A DNA stretch of 64,000 bases from Nocardioides turkmenicus (GTDB lineage: Bacteria > Actinomycetota > Actinomycetes > Propionibacteriales > Nocardioidaceae): positions 124,001 through 188,000 of the forward strand of contig NZ_JAALAA010000005.1 in assembly GCF_011045035.1 (NCBI RefSeq), read 5' to 3'. Position 1 is the stretch's first letter, and each line of letters opens with the position of its first letter. Positions 57,924-64,000 of this stretch are shown in pieces. Below the pieces are notes generated by a model, which made no database searches, was not told where the DNA came from, and saw only the letters and a program-made list of their open reading frames with translations. A program made the position numbers and the translations under genes.

Positions 57924-59135
57924 TCACCGCGGCCCGTACGGCAGCTGCCTCGCCTGGTGCTGGATGCGAGCGCTGAGGTCCTCGACCTCGGCCAGCACCG
58001 CGGGTGCGAGCCATACGGGGGAGCGGCGGGTGCGCTTGGCGCGGGTGAGGACGCCGACCCGCTCCAGGCCCTCGATCGTCCCCGCAGAGTCCTCGAGCTC
58101 CAGCTGCTTGGTCACGAGCTCGACGTTGACGATGGGCTCCTCGGTGAGCAGGTCGAGAAGCCGGTACGCAGCAGTCCCCGGCCGCGGGTTGCCGGCCGTC
58201 TCGCCCCAGGCCGCCCGGATGCCCTCCAGCGTCTCGGCCGTCTTCCACGACTCGGTCGTGGCGATGGTGGTGGACGCGGCCAGCATGGCGATGATCGTGG
58301 CCGCGGTGCCGGCCCGGTAGTCGTTGAGGGCGGCGAAGTAGCGGTCGCGGTGGGCGACCAGGGCCGAGGCGATCGGCACGGTCAGGTGGCGCGAGGCACG
58401 GCGCCGCCGGAGGACGGCGTGGATGAGCGCCCGACCGATGCGGCCGTTGCCGTCGATGAACGGGTGGATCGACTCGAACTGGGCGTGCACGATCGCCGCC
58501 TGCGCGATCGGGGCGAGGTCGTCCCTGTTGGCGAAGGCGACCAGGTCCTCGATGTAGTCGACCACCGTCTCCGGCGGCGGTGGCACGTGCAGGGTGTCGC
58601 GGGGCGCGTAGTCCGAGCCGCCGACCCAGTTCTGAACGACCCGGAACCGCCCGGCGTTGGCGGCCTCGTCGGGATGGCGCGCGAACAGGTCGTGGTGGGC
58701 GCGCAGGATCGCGTCGGAGGTGATCTTGCGGGTGGTGTCGGCCTCCCGGATCAGCCGCTCCATCGCCTGGGTCGCGGACGCCATCGAGGTTGCGGAGGCG
58801 TTGGCTCCGATCCCGAGCAGCGCGCGCCCGTAGTCGGCCAGGCTCGCCTCGACGTGCTCGATCTTGGAGGAGTCGATCGCCTCGGTGCGCAGCTGCAGGT
58901 GGTTGAGCCCGTCCATCGTCCGGCCGTGGACCAGGTCGAGGTGACGCAGCGCGCCGGCGCTGGCGGTCGTCATCGCCGCCACCGGTCGCTCGAGGACCAG
59001 GTCGAGGTCGGCGATGTGGGGCGGCAGGGCCACCGTGACCTCGCGGAGCAGCCGGTCCGCACGTGGCCCGCGCGGGATCCGCTGCCGGTAGGGGCGCGTC
59101 TCATAGGTGTGCGGCGGCCAGTCGGTGTCGGTCAC
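57924..59135 (-). CDS. Fic family protein
   Basis: A 403-aa Fic-domain protein, which transfers AMP or a related group to hydroxyls of target proteins. The Fic core motif [14 protein letters not shown] is at about residues 222-235 and intact. An upstream SSKIEH segment matches the N-terminal inhibitory helix ([S/T]xxxE[G/N]) except that the last residue is His. A C-terminal winged-helix-like domain ([20 protein letters not shown]) follows. GTG start at 59135. It is the only minus-strand gene in the rpsP-rnhB backbone, which suggests insertion. Role in signalling or stress is unknown. Confidence 0.9.
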   Translation of the reverse strand: MTDTDWPPHTYETRPYRQRIPRGPRADRLLREVTVALPPHIADLDLVLERPVAAMTTASAGALRHLDLVHGRTMDGLNHLQLRTEAIDSSKIEHVEASLADYGRALLGIGANASATSMASATQAMERLIREADTTRKITSDAILRAHHDLFARHPDEAANAGRFRVVQNWVGGSDYAPRDTLHVPPPPETVVDYIEDLVAFANRDDLAPIAQAAIVHAQFESIHPFIDGNGRIGRALIHAVLRRRRASRHLTVPIASALVAHRDRYFAALNDYRAGTAATIIAMLAASTTIATTESWKTAETLEGIRAAWGETAGNPRPGTAAYRLLDLLTEEPIVNVELVTKQLELEDSAGTIEGLERVGVLTRAKRTRRSPVWLAPAVLAEVEDLSARIQHQARQLPYGPR

Positions 59136-59390
59136 GGGGGAATCCTTGCACGGGCGTCCAGCCGCTGCGTACGTCTCGATTCTCGGCGGTCCGCGGCGCT
59201 GTGGCAGACTTGTGAGCCGGTCCAGTCGGCCGAAGCACGCTCCGAAGAAGACACCCGGAGGTGTCGCGACGGCTCCTGCCACAGGGGGAACCGTACGCCG
59301 CCGGCCAACGTGACTGGGCCACCGCCAAAGATCGCCCTGACCAGGGCATGGATGACCGCGATCGACCTGTGGCGAGCGCGAGGAGAGATG
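59136..59390 (+). promoter_or_regulatory. rplS: rplS leader/promoter region
   Basis: This 255-bp stretch between fic and rplS holds TGGCAGACTTGTG (59202-59214), which matches the motif upstream of rpsP with one difference. The remaining ~176 bp form a long 5' leader before rplS. I see no other gene in it. Confidence 0.5.
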
Positions 59391-59741
59391 ATGAGCAACG
59401 TACTCGCTGAGGTCGGCAACGCCTCCAAGCGCGACGACCTGCCGGAGTTCCGCGCCGGTGACACCGTCAAGGTGCACGTCAAGGTCGTCGAGGGCAACCG
59501 GTCCCGCGTCCAGATCTTCCAGGGCGTCGTGATCCGCATCCACGGTGCCGGCATCGGCCGCACCTTCACCGTCCGCAAGGTCTCCTTCGGCGTGGGTGTC
59601 GAGCGCACCTTCCCGCTGCACTCCCCGATCTTCGAGCAGATCGAGGTCGTCACCCGCGGTGACGTCCGTCGCGCGAAGCTCTACTACCTGCGCAACCTGC
59701 GCGGCAAGAAGGCGAAGATCAAGGAGCGCCGCGAGGCGTGA
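59391..59741 (+). CDS. rplS: 50S ribosomal protein L19
   Basis: Ribosomal protein L19 (116 aa). [56 protein letters not shown] and [21 protein letters not shown] cover the whole family. ATG at 59391 has aggaga 4 nt upstream; an adjacent in-frame ATG at 59388 is too close to it. In most actinobacteria rplS directly follows trmD; here amtB and fic intervene. Confidence 0.97.
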   Translation: MSNVLAEVGNASKRDDLPEFRAGDTVKVHVKVVEGNRSRVQIFQGVVIRIHGAGIGRTFTVRKVSFGVGVERTFPLHSPIFEQIEVVTRGDVRRAKLYYLRNLRGKKAKIKERREA

Positions 59742-59745
59742 GCGG

Positions 59746-59808
59746 CTGGGGCCTGATCGGCGAAGCGTTGCGAGCCCGATCTGCCCCAGGCCGAGGCGTG
59801 AGCCTCGG
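59746..59808 (+). terminator. Paired hairpins after rplS, probable terminator
   Basis: Stem 1: CTGGGGC (59746-59752) / GCCCCAG (59783-59789) with inner GATCGG/CCGATC. Stem 2: CCGAGGC-GTGA-GCCTCGG (59791-59808), a 7-bp stem with a GNRA loop. Only a weak T-run (GGGTTTCC) follows. Confidence 0.5.
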
Positions 59809-59866
59809 AGGTCTGAGGGTTTCCTGAGCAATGCGAGTCGATGAGGCTCGTTGTGGAGGAACTCTC

Positions 59867-59878
59867 TAGACTCACCGC
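59867..59878 (+). promoter_or_regulatory. Candidate leaderless promoter (-10) of lepB
   Basis: TAGACT at 59867-59872 lies six bases before the GTG at 59879; no ribosome-binding site is present. Confidence 0.5.
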
Positions 59879-60784
59879 GTGACTTCGAACGACCGCGATC
59901 CTTCCGTCGGCGTCGGGCCCCAGGCCCGCTGGGACGGGCCCGACATGGGGGGATCGCGGTCGTTCTCGTCTTCTCCCCAGGCACCGCGCTGGACCCCCGA
60001 GCAGGCGGGCCACGGGCGCGGCCCGCGCCGCGAGGAGGAGGAGCACAAGCCGCGCCTGTCGGCATGGCAGGAGGGCATCGTCCTGGTCGTGCTGGCGGTG
60101 CTCGTCGCGGTCGTCGTGAAGGCGCTGTTCGTGCAGGCCTTCTACATCCCGTCCGAGTCCATGGAGCCCGGCCTGCAGGGTGGTCCGTCGGTGGCCACCG
60201 ACGACCGGGTGCTCGTCGAGAAGCCGTCCTACTGGCTCTCCGGCACCCCGCAGCGCGGCGATGTCGTGGTCTTCTCCGACCCGGGCTCCTGGCTGGGGGT
60301 CGACGAGTCGGCCGGCCCCGACAACATCATCGGCCAGGGGCTCGCGGTCATCGGTCTCTACCCCGAGGGCGGCCACCTGGTGAAGCGCGTCATCGGGGTC
60401 CCCGGCGACGTGATCGAGTGCTGTGACAAGCAGGGTCGGCTGATCGTCAACGGTGTCCCGATCGACGAGCCGTACGCTCGACCCTCCGAGACCAAGTGCG
60501 GCCGCCCCAACAAGGAGGGCGAGTGCTTCGGACCGATGCCCGGGAGCCGTCACTGGGAGGTCGGTCCGGTGCCCGAGGGGTCGCTGTTCGTGATGGGTGA
60601 CAACCGGGCCAACTCCGCCGACTCGACCGTCCACATGTGCACCGCCAACGAGACCGACTGTGCCCTGGTGCCGTGGGTGCCGGAGGAGAACGTCGTCGGC
60701 AAGGTCGTCGCTCTCGGCTGGCCGCTGGATCGGGCAAAATGGATCCACCGACCCAAGAGCTTCGAGGACGTGCCATCACAGTGA
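59879..60784 (+). CDS. lepB: Signal peptidase I
   Basis: Membrane-bound signal peptidase that removes signal peptides of exported proteins; 301 aa. A disordered ~60-residue N-terminus precedes one membrane helix at ~66-88. The catalytic Ser is at about residue 94 ([11 protein letters not shown]) and Lys at about residue 169 ([14 protein letters not shown]); GDVVVFSDP and [13 protein letters not shown] are the remaining boxes. GTG start with a leaderless-type -10. The stop overlaps rnhB as GTGA. Confidence 0.95.
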   Translation: MTSNDRDPSVGVGPQARWDGPDMGGSRSFSSSPQAPRWTPEQAGHGRGPRREEEEHKPRLSAWQEGIVLVVLAVLVAVVVKALFVQAFYIPSESMEPGLQGGPSVATDDRVLVEKPSYWLSGTPQRGDVVVFSDPGSWLGVDESAGPDNIIGQGLAVIGLYPEGGHLVKRVIGVPGDVIECCDKQGRLIVNGVPIDEPYARPSETKCGRPNKEGECFGPMPGSRHWEVGPVPEGSLFVMGDNRANSADSTVHMCTANETDCALVPWVPEENVVGKVVALGWPLDRAKWIHRPKSFEDVPSQ

Positions 60785-61473
60785 GCAGTGCCCCCAACCT
60801 GCGTGTCGAGCGATCGATGCTGCGCGACGGCATCACCTATCTCGGTGCCGTCGACGAGGTGGGGCGCGGCGCGCTCTGCGGGCCGGTCTCGATCGGGATC
60901 GTGGTGATCTCCGCGGCGACGCGGACAGCACCCCAGGGCGTACGCGACTCCAAGCTGCTCACTCCCGAGGCCCGCGAGACGCTCGCGCCGAAGGTGCGCC
61001 GCTGGGCGGTCGACTCGGCCGTCGGGCACGCGCTGGCCTCGGAGATCGACGAGGTCGGGATCATGGCCGCGATGCGGCTGGCCGGTCAGCGGGCGCTGGG
61101 TGCTCTGGACGTACGTCCCGACGCGCTGCTGCTCGACGGCAACCACAACTACCTGAGCCCGCCGGTGCAGGAGGGGCTCTTCGGTGAGGTCTCCGCGATG
61201 ATGGAGGAGGTCGAGGTGCCGCCGGTGACGACGATGATCAAGGCCGACATGAAGTGCGCCGCCGTCGCCGCCGCCTCGATCCTGGCGAAGACCTCGCGCG
61301 ACGCGCTGATGGTCGCGCTGCACGAGGAGTACCCCGACTACGCGTGGGCCGACAACAAGGGCTACTCCGCGCCCGCCCACATCGCCGCGCTCGAGCGGCT
61401 GGGCCCGTCGGCATATCACCGCCGCTCGTGGAGTCTTCCCGGCACTTCGCCGGTCTTGGCCTTAGAGTCCTGA
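60781..61473 (+). CDS. rnhB: Ribonuclease HII
   Basis: Removes RNA from RNA-DNA hybrids; 230 aa. [13 protein letters not shown] carries the first catalytic Asp-Glu pair, [10 protein letters not shown] the next Asp and [22 protein letters not shown] the last. GTG start overlaps the lepB stop by 4 bp, so lepB-rnhB form one operon. Length is normal. Confidence 0.95.
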   Translation: MSSAPNLRVERSMLRDGITYLGAVDEVGRGALCGPVSIGIVVISAATRTAPQGVRDSKLLTPEARETLAPKVRRWAVDSAVGHALASEIDEVGIMAAMRLAGQRALGALDVRPDALLLDGNHNYLSPPVQEGLFGEVSAMMEEVEVPPVTTMIKADMKCAAVAAASILAKTSRDALMVALHEEYPDYAWADNKGYSAPAHIAALERLGPSAYHRRSWSLPGTSPVLALES

Positions 61474-61475
61474 AC
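61463..61475 (+). promoter_or_regulatory. Candidate leaderless promoter (-10) before a small ORF and DUF2469
   Basis: TAGAGT at 61463-61468, seven bases before the ATG at 61476. It overlaps the last codons of rnhB. Confidence 0.4.
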
Positions 61476-61559
61476 ATGAGCGAGCGTCAGCGAGCGACCA
61501 TGGATCTCAGGCCGCCGCGTCCGTATTCTCCGCTTTCCTCGACGGAGGCGGCGGCATGA
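61476..61559 (+). CDS. 27-residue ORF upstream of DUF2469
   Basis: A short ORF (27 aa, rich in Pro, Arg and Ser) between rnhB and the DUF2469 gene. Its ATG has a well-spaced TAGAGT box 7 nt upstream, and its stop overlaps the next ATG (ATGA), so translating it would couple to the following gene. It may be a leader peptide; no similarity is recognised. Low confidence that it is expressed. Confidence 0.4.
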   Translation: MSERQRATMDLRPPRPYSPLSSTEAAA

Positions 61560-61864
61560 GCGCGGAGGATCTCGAGAAGTACGAGACCGAGATGGAGCTG
61601 ACCCTCTACCGCGAGTATCGCGACGTGGTCGGCATCTTCAAGTACGTCGTCGAGACCGACCGCCGCTTCTACCTGTGCAACCAGGTCGACGTGCGGGCGC
61701 GCACGGACTCGGGGGACGTCTACTTCGAGGTGTCGATGAACGACGTCTGGGTGTGGGACATGTACCGGCCCGCACGGTTCGCGAAGGCGGTCAAGGTGCT
61801 CACCTTCAAGGACGTCAACGTGGAGACGCTCAACCCGACCGATATCGACCAGCCGCTGGACTGA
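61556..61864 (+). CDS. DUF2469 domain protein
   Basis: A 102-aa protein of the actinobacterial DUF2469 family, located between rnhB and yraN in most members. SAEDLEKYETEMELTLYREYRDVVGIFKYVVETDRRFYLCN and DVYFEVSMNDVWVWDMYRPARFAKAVKVLTFKDVN are family-diagnostic and very conserved. Function is unknown. Its ATG overlaps the stop of the short ORF upstream. Confidence 0.95.
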   Translation: MSAEDLEKYETEMELTLYREYRDVVGIFKYVVETDRRFYLCNQVDVRARTDSGDVYFEVSMNDVWVWDMYRPARFAKAVKVLTFKDVNVETLNPTDIDQPLD

Positions 61865-62004
61865 CGGTGCCTGGATCCGGGGGCCAGTTGCCGTCCACAG
61901 GCCGGTCTCGATCCTGGGTTATCCCCAGGCGCCCCGGAACCGGACCGAACTGTCGGTGCTCGCGATGAGTCTGGACCTCGAAGCCGAAGGGCAGGAGGTC
62001 CACG

Positions 62005-62316
62005 ATGAGTTCAACGGCACCGGCGCGGATCGCGCTGGGAAACTACGGCGAATCGGTCGCCGAGAGGCATCTGGTCGAAGCAGGGATGACCCTGCTCGAC
62101 CGCAACTGGAAGGGCCTACTGCGTAACCATAGAGCCAGCGACACCCCCACACAACCCATGCGTAAGACGCCGCACACACCGCGCGACAGGAGGACAGGCG
62201 CCAGAACGCACAAAAGCCCCGTGCCAGCGTCGGCACGGGGTTGCAGTGGGGCTCGGGTCAGGTGGTGCGCGCTTCGTCGCCGTCGCGCTCGACAGGACGC
62301 GCCAGGGCAGCCGTAG
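62005..62316 (+). pseudogene. Truncated YraN-like gene disrupted by an inserted element
   Basis: YraN is a UPF0102 family, nuclease-like protein. The first ~36 codons are clearly YraN ([32 protein letters not shown]), starting at an ATG with a strong aggaggt. The normal continuation, with the conserved GEIDIV catalytic segment, is missing. Instead the frame runs into unrelated, low-complexity basic residues up to 62316. The break is at about 62112-62120. The gene is not functional as read here; the rest of yraN probably lies at the far side of the inserted element, outside the window. Confidence 0.8.
62211..62240 (-). terminator. Minus-strand Rho-independent terminator
   Basis: On the minus strand CCCCGTGCC-GACGCT-GGCACGGGG is followed by CTTTTG: a perfect 9-bp stem (62217-62225 / 62232-62240) with a 6-nt loop and T-tract (aaaa at 62212-62215 on the plus strand). 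It lies 18 bp after the stop of the small minus-strand gene. Confidence 0.82.
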
Positions 62317-62428
62317 CGCCCAACGCGCGGCGTTCTTCAGGCGACAACTTCAGGCATGGCGGGTGTGAGCCGATGCCGCCCCACCGCAGCCCGCACGTGT
62401 CGCACTTGTTCGCGTCGTTCTCTGACAC
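62258..62428 (-). CDS. Small zinc-finger-like protein on the element
   Basis: A 56-aa ORF on the minus strand, starting at a GTG (62428) just after an in-frame stop and ending at 62258. It encodes a [17 protein letters not shown] pattern (CxxC, then HxxxC), a likely zinc-binding knuckle, and a basic/acidic helix ([15 protein letters not shown]). A minus-strand terminator lies directly downstream, supporting real expression. Similar short zinc-binding proteins are common on actinobacterial mobile elements. Function unknown. Confidence 0.62.
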   Translation of the reverse strand: MSENDANKCDTCGLRWGGIGSHPPCLKLSPEERRALGATAALARPVERDGDEARTT

Positions 62429-62573
62429 CCGGCTACCCCGTCACTCGCTCGTCTGGCTCCCAGAGCGCCGACAGCATCCACACCCCTACCGTCAGCGCTC
62501 CGGGGTGATCCGAGAACACCACGCGCCGCTAGGTCGACGGCAGAGGTTCGCTGTCCGACGTTCCGACGACCAC

Positions 62574-62585
62574 TAGGCTTGACCC
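62574..62585 (+). promoter_or_regulatory. Candidate leaderless promoter (-10) of the cutA-like gene
   Basis: TAGGCT at 62574-62579, six bases before the ATG at 62586. The same box and spacing are seen before rimM and the GT2 gene at 40717. Confidence 0.5.
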
Positions 62586-62921
62586 ATGACTGAGACGACG
62601 GAGTTTTGTACGGTGGCTGTCACCTTCGATGACGAAGGCGCAGCGTCGGAGTTGGCCGCCGCGATCGTAAGAGAACGACTGGCCGCGTGTGCTCAGGTAG
62701 AGGGTCCGATTCAGTCCGTTTTCTGGTGGGAGGGTGCTGTGCAGTCCGAGAAGGAATGGCGCGTCGACTTCAAGACAACGACGGCACTACTTGACACGCT
62801 CACGGCGCGGGTCGTGGAACTTCACACCTACGACGTACCGCAGGTCATCGCGTCGCCCCTCAACGGTGGACTAGACGCCTATCTCGACTGGATCAGAGAA
62901 GAGACGAATGCGCGTAGTTGA
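62586..62921 (+). CDS. cutA: CutA-like divalent cation tolerance protein
   Basis: A 111-aa protein with the trimeric CutA1 fold, which resembles P-II proteins. The N-terminal strand CTVAVTFDDEGAASELAAAIVRERLAACAQV, then IQSVFWWEGAVQSEKEWRVDFKTT and the C-terminal TYDVPQVIASPLNGGLDAYLDWI are family-typical. Its true role is uncertain; it is not a proven metal-tolerance factor. On this element it overlaps the XRE regulator by 14 bp and starts at a leaderless-type promoter. Confidence 0.85.
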   Translation: MTETTEFCTVAVTFDDEGAASELAAAIVRERLAACAQVEGPIQSVFWWEGAVQSEKEWRVDFKTTTALLDTLTARVVELHTYDVPQVIASPLNGGLDAYLDWIREETNARS

Positions 62922-63900
62922 TCCAAGTTTCGGCGTCAGGCTTCGGGAGGTACGGACAGCCCGTGGCCTGAGTCTGCGTGACCTGTCGGCGCTGTGCTAC
63001 CTGAGTAAGTCGCAGATCTCCGAATACGAGAACGGGCGCCGCCGCCCCTCGTTCGATATCGCATCGACGCTCGATGACGCACTAAACGCGAACGGCGAAC
63101 TATCGGCACTCGTCACAGAAACGCGTGTCGAGAATGTCGAACTGATATCGGCTGCAGTGGCCGCGCCGCGTCAGATCAACGCCGAACAGGTCGACGCTCT
63201 AGCAAGTGCTCTGGCGTTGAGTCGGCACCTAGACGACTCGCTACCGGCGTCGGCGTTACTGCCCTCCGTCGAGGGCCAGTTGGCGACGGTTCAGATTCTC
63301 GCTCGCGACGCACGCGGACCAGCGGCGCACGAAATGCAGATCGTGGCGGCAGAGTTCGGCCAGTTCGCCGGTTGGCTTAACTGCCAGGTGCGCAACGACA
63401 AACGCGCGGAATCGTTGCTGTCGACGGCAGCACGTGACGCAATGACGCTCAACGCTCCAGATCTCGCTTCTCAGTGTCATAACTTCAGAGGCGCTGTCGA
63501 GCGTCGCAAAGGCAACGCACGCGGCATTGCACGATGGTTTATGGCCGCGTATGAGACGCCAGGGACCAGCGACTTACACAGGGTCGACGCTGCCATTCAG
63601 GCAGTGCATGGAATGGGGCTTCTAGGGGACCACAAAGGCGCGTCGGCGCTACTCGCAACGGCTGACGATCTGACAACAGCGCTCGATGGGAAAGACGACG
63701 TCTCTAGCCCCGTCGCTTACTGGCTCACGCCGTCATGGTTGCGACTGCCGCTAGGGCTCGCTTATCTAGGACTCGGAAACTACGCGAACGCAGCCGACAA
63801 CCTGCGTACAGGACTAGAGGCGCTTCCGGACGGTTGGCAGAACGCCGAATGGAGCGTCGAATATCGGGAAGCACTCGCACTAGCAGAGGGTGCCGAATGA
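62908..63900 (+). CDS. XRE-type regulator with C-terminal TPR-like region
   Basis: A 330-aa regulator. Residues ~8-62 are an XRE helix-turn-helix (LREVRTARGLSLRDLSALCYLSKSQISEYENGRRRP). The remaining ~270 residues form helical repeats resembling tetratricopeptides (GDHKGASALLATADDL, LGNYANAADNLRTGLEAL). This architecture is common in actinobacteria and is often found on integrative elements and phages. It overlaps cutA by 14 bp and its stop overlaps the next ATG (ATGA), so all three would be coupled. The signal it senses is unknown. Confidence 0.88.
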   Translation: MRVVDPSFGVRLREVRTARGLSLRDLSALCYLSKSQISEYENGRRRPSFDIASTLDDALNANGELSALVTETRVENVELISAAVAAPRQINAEQVDALASALALSRHLDDSLPASALLPSVEGQLATVQILARDARGPAAHEMQIVAAEFGQFAGWLNCQVRNDKRAESLLSTAARDAMTLNAPDLASQCHNFRGAVERRKGNARGIARWFMAAYETPGTSDLHRVDAAIQAVHGMGLLGDHKGASALLATADDLTTALDGKDDVSSPVAYWLTPSWLRLPLGLAYLGLGNYANAADNLRTGLEALPDGWQNAEWSVEYREALALAEGAE

Positions 63901-64000
63901 ACGAGCACCTACAGCGCCGCCTAGAGGCAGTGGTCCAGAGCGCCGACGAATGGCAGCGAGCCAAAGCGGTACTAGAGACGCTGGCAGCGAACGAATGGGA
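63897..64000 (+). CDS. Start of a further gene on the element (partial)
   Basis: An open frame starting with ATG at 63897, overlapping the XRE stop as ATGA, and running off the right edge. The 34 codons seen (NEHLQRRLEAVVQSADEWQR) form a charged amphipathic helix. No family is recognisable. Confidence 0.5.
   Translation, partial: MNEHLQRRLEAVVQSADEWQRAKAVLETLAANEW

Larger units (their letters stand above)
62115..64000 (+). mobile_element. One end of an integrated element in yraN (extends beyond window)
   Basis: From the yraN break onward, coding style changes: many A/T-ending codons (cta, gta, aga, gaa) in contrast to the backbone. The genes here are a small minus-strand zinc-finger-like ORF, a CutA-like gene, an XRE/TPR regulator and a partial ORF; none belongs to the usual yraN neighbourhood. 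A 7-bp repeat TGCGTAA occurs near the junction (62119, 62159). No integrase lies in the window, so the other end and the element type are unknown. Confidence 0.6.

Noticed and set aside
62116..62316. Open frame after the YraN fragment
   Set aside because: No family features, high Arg/Pro/Thr content; it is read-through into the element and crosses the minus-strand gene and terminator.

Overview
The window is a high-G+C actinobacterial chromosome segment. The backbone order smc - ftsY - glnB - glnD - ffh - rpsP - KH protein - rimM - trmD - rplS - lepB - rnhB - DUF2469 - yraN is typical of Actinobacteria. GTG starts, GTGA/ATGA overlaps, G/C-ending codons and TAnnnT boxes 6-8 nt before start codons fit this. 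Protein style and the TrmD-acetyltransferase fusion suggest Propionibacteriales (Nocardioides or a relative), but that is inference. No rRNA, tRNA or CRISPR was seen.

Layout. 1-1168: end of a cell-surface glycan region (GT61). 1368-4907: smc. 5122-17328: envelope polysaccharide island with glycosyltransferases, an SGNH-type acyltransferase, a thioesterase, a FUSC membrane protein and a methyltransferase. 17488-18909: small membrane protein and ftsY. 18939-22429: ROK regulator and secreted glucose/sorbosone-dehydrogenase-like PKD protein. 22661-38712: one co-directional run of 15 genes, many with 4-bp overlaps. It holds a ROK regulator, a complete ribose-type sugar ABC importer, a Gfo/Idh/MocA oxidoreductase, a ThuA protein, an inositol-phosphate-synthase-like protein and an ebo-type set (UbiA-like prenyltransferase, TIM-barrel isomerase, EboA, TatD-like EboB, EboE, alkaline-phosphatase-family protein). 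Two more TIM-barrel sugar isomerases follow, one Tat-exported. 38719-43389: second polysaccharide block (RgpF-methyltransferase fusion, double GT2, paralogous methyltransferase). 43586-48532: two tandem P-II genes, glnD, ffh and a NYN-domain gene. 48663-53566: secreted GH3 glucosidase, FHA-FHA-protease membrane protein, amidohydrolase. 53739-61864: ribosome and RNA-processing backbone, with amtB and a fic gene set into it. 62005 onward: yraN is cut after about 36 codons, and what follows has different codon use. It carries a small minus-strand zinc-finger-like gene with its own terminator, a CutA-like gene, an XRE/TPR regulator and the start of another gene; I read this as one end of an integrated element.

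Function and regulation. Nitrogen control is split over two loci, glnB1-glnB2-glnD and amtB, and both carry GlnR-type boxes with the same half-site phasing. Carbon control shows as CRP/GlxR-type palindromes before the sorbosone-dehydrogenase-like gene, the second ROK gene and the GH3 gene. The GH3 gene also has a near-perfect CebR-type box. The 16-kb ROK/ABC/ebo-like operon is the most unusual system here: it looks like import of a sugar or polyol, its oxidation and isomerisation, and then handling of a prenyl- or phospho-linked metabolite by the ebo-type proteins. Its substrate and product cannot be read from the sequence.
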